Below, in pieces: positions 52,975 to 54,123 of a stretch of DNA of 54,123 nt (its first letter is position 1; each line of letters starts with the position of its first letter). The notes under the pieces are model-generated. The model did not search any database. It had not been told where the DNA came from and saw only the letters and a list, made by a program, of their open reading frames with translations. The translations under genes were made by a program, and so were the position numbers. Origin of the DNA: Aeromicrobium sp. Lineage in GTDB: Bacteria; Actinomycetota; Coriobacteriia; Anaerosomatales; Anaerosomataceae. Location: NCBI GenBank assembly GCA_015351705.1, contig JADIIM010000056.1, forward strand, positions 1 to 54,123, read 5' to 3'.

Positions 52975-52998
52975 CGCACCTTCCTTAGCAGTCGGCCG

Positions 52999-54123
52999 TC
53001 ATGACGACGGCTGCGCCTCGCCCGTCACGGGCCTGCGCCACGTCAGTTCCGCAACACGCACGGTCTCCGGTGTCACCCGGGCGTCCTCGGCCAGCGAGAC
53101 ACCGGCCACCCACACGACACGCACGCCATCACGCACGACCGGCGTCGCTCGCCGGACCCGCCTCGGCACCTTCGCGTCGATCAGGACGTCGGAGAGCTTC
53201 TTCGTCCCGCCGAGCCCGAGTGGTCGCATGCGGTCACCGTCCCGGGGGGAGTCGACGACGAGCGGCCATGCCACGGCGTCCGCATCGATCACCACCGTGT
53301 CCGGTCCACCGGGGACGTCCCCGGGCCGTCCGGCACGCGCCACGATCGTGCCCGCTTCGCCGAGGTCGAGCACGCCCGGGACCTCGAGAAGTCCGGGCAT
53401 CACGGCAGGTCGCGTCTCTCCCCTTCGGGAAACTCTAAGTGTATCGTACTCGGTCTCCGCCCGCAGTCCGTCGGGCAGGTCGCGCGCGAAGCATGGGTCG
53501 CCGAGTCCGGCCACGATCGCCTCGACGTGCTCGAACTCAAGGCGTGACGCCTCGGGGAACGCCTGCACGAGCGCATCCCGCACCACACGCCGCACGACAG
53601 CGAGCGGCAGCCGGCGCGCCGCGTCCCTCGCGAAGACGACCTGCTCGCGATCGGAGCGGACCACCTCTGCCGCGGCAGCCGCCGCTTGAGCCGTGAGCGC
53701 CGCGTCGTCGTCGGCGAGCAGCCGCATCACGCGCGACGCGACCGACGCGAACGCGGGGTTCCGGTGCGCCATGACCGGCAGGAGCTCGTGGCGCACCCAT
53801 GCCCGCTCGCGCGTGGTGTCGGCGTTGGTGGCGTCCTCCCGCCAGTGCTGACCGAGTGCGGTCAGGTACATGACGACGCCCTCGCGGCGCGCATCGAGCA
53901 ACGGCCGGACGACCCTCCCCCGCACGTGCGCGATCGATCCCAGCCCACGCGGCCCGGCTCCGCTGACCAGCCGGGCGAGGAAGGTCTCGAGCCGGTCGTC
54001 GAAGGTGTGCGCGACCGCGATGCGTCCGAGCGCACGACCGGCGCCGAGCGTGTCGCACAGCGCGTCGAGCTCGGTCTCCGCCATCGCGTAGCGTACGCGG
54101 CGCCCGGCGTCCTCGAGGTTGAG
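52999..54123 (-). CDS. tilS: tRNA(Ile)-lysidine synthase (partial, N-terminus off window)
   Basis: 375 codons up to the right edge, which open with NLEDAGRRVRYA before the visible internal Met. TilS features: IAVAHTFDDRLETFLARLVSGAG (equivalent to the GHHxDDxxET loop, here AHTFDDRLET), REDATNADTTRERAWVRHELLP (the N-x-D/RxxxR motif), and the C-terminal lysidine domain (RDGDRMRPLGLGGTKKLSDVLIDAKVPRRVR). It modifies the wobble C34 of tRNA-Ile(CAU) to lysidine. The ATP-binding P-loop lies outside the window. The loop has HTF where HHx is usual, a conservative-looking difference. Confidence 0.92.
   Translation of the reverse strand, partial: LNLEDAGRRVRYAMAETELDALCDTLGAGRALGRIAVAHTFDDRLETFLARLVSGAGPRGLGSIAHVRGRVVRPLLDARREGVVMYLTALGQHWREDATNADTTRERAWVRHELLPVMAHRNPAFASVASRVMRLLADDDAALTAQAAAAAAEVVRSDREQVVFARDAARRLPLAVVRRVVRDALVQAFPEASRLEFEHVEAIVAGLGDPCFARDLPDGLRAETEYDTLRVSRRGETRPAVMPGLLEVPGVLDLGEAGTIVARAGRPGDVPGGPDTVVIDADAVAWPLVVDSPRDGDRMRPLGLGGTKKLSDVLIDAKVPRRVRRATPVVRDGVRVVWVAGVSLAEDARVTPETVRVAELTWRRPVTGEAQPSS

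Overview
The window is high-GC DNA from what looks like an anaerobic, Gram-positive actinobacterium, most plausibly a Coriobacteriia lineage of the subsurface OPB41/Anaerosomatales type. That placement is inference. It rests on high GC with frequent GTG starts, a cell-wall-binding repeat (CWB2) protein that implies a monoderm wall, dense multihaem c-type cytochromes, a selenocysteine formate dehydrogenase, a tungsten-type aldehyde:ferredoxin oxidoreductase, and ferredoxin-type MinD ATPases with NifX-family partners.

Region 1 (1-25012, all minus strand) is a respiratory locus. In transcription order from 25012 it encodes a membrane cytochrome b, three secreted multihaem cytochromes with 7, 13 and 20 haem-binding motifs, a membrane TPR protein and a membrane NHL beta-propeller protein. 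A regulated leader follows (palindrome, -10 box, folded RNA resembling a molybdenum-cofactor riboswitch, intrinsic terminator). Next come a formate dehydrogenase catalytic subunit read through an in-frame UGA with a well-formed bacterial SECIS hairpin, its four-cluster Fe-S subunit, and a six-haem cytochrome. A polytopic membrane protein, a lipoprotein-like protein and a second NHL protein follow, then a giant cell-wall protein (Ycf48-like, Ig-like and CWB2 domains) and a 1017-residue cytochrome with an FG-GAP propeller between two haem regions. The products could carry electrons from formate and quinol to the cell surface: about 60 haem motifs are encoded here. A partial SbcD-like nuclease gene lies at the left edge.

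Region 2 (25238-41200) is mostly housekeeping: an FKBP prolyl isomerase, bioY behind a BirA-type operator, an RDD protein, SpoIIM/DUF95 (the only plus-strand gene in this region), a MoxR-DUF58-DUF4350-DUF4129 envelope cluster, and a long operon panB-panC-nadA-nadB-nadC-membrane protein-dedA-birA. BirA, encoded here, is the expected regulator of bioY.

Region 3 (41402-54123) starts with a plus-strand AOR-MoaD-ThiF operon. The minus strand then carries a folate cluster (folE, folP, an extended folK, a MoaD/ThiS-like protein), two tandem MinD-type ATPases with inserted ferredoxin domains, two NifX/NifB-family proteins, a DUF5320 peptide and a PadR regulator with its own palindromic operator. A tilS-hpt-ftsH operon closes the window; tilS is cut by the right edge.

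No rRNA, tRNA, CRISPR array, insertion sequence or prophage was seen.
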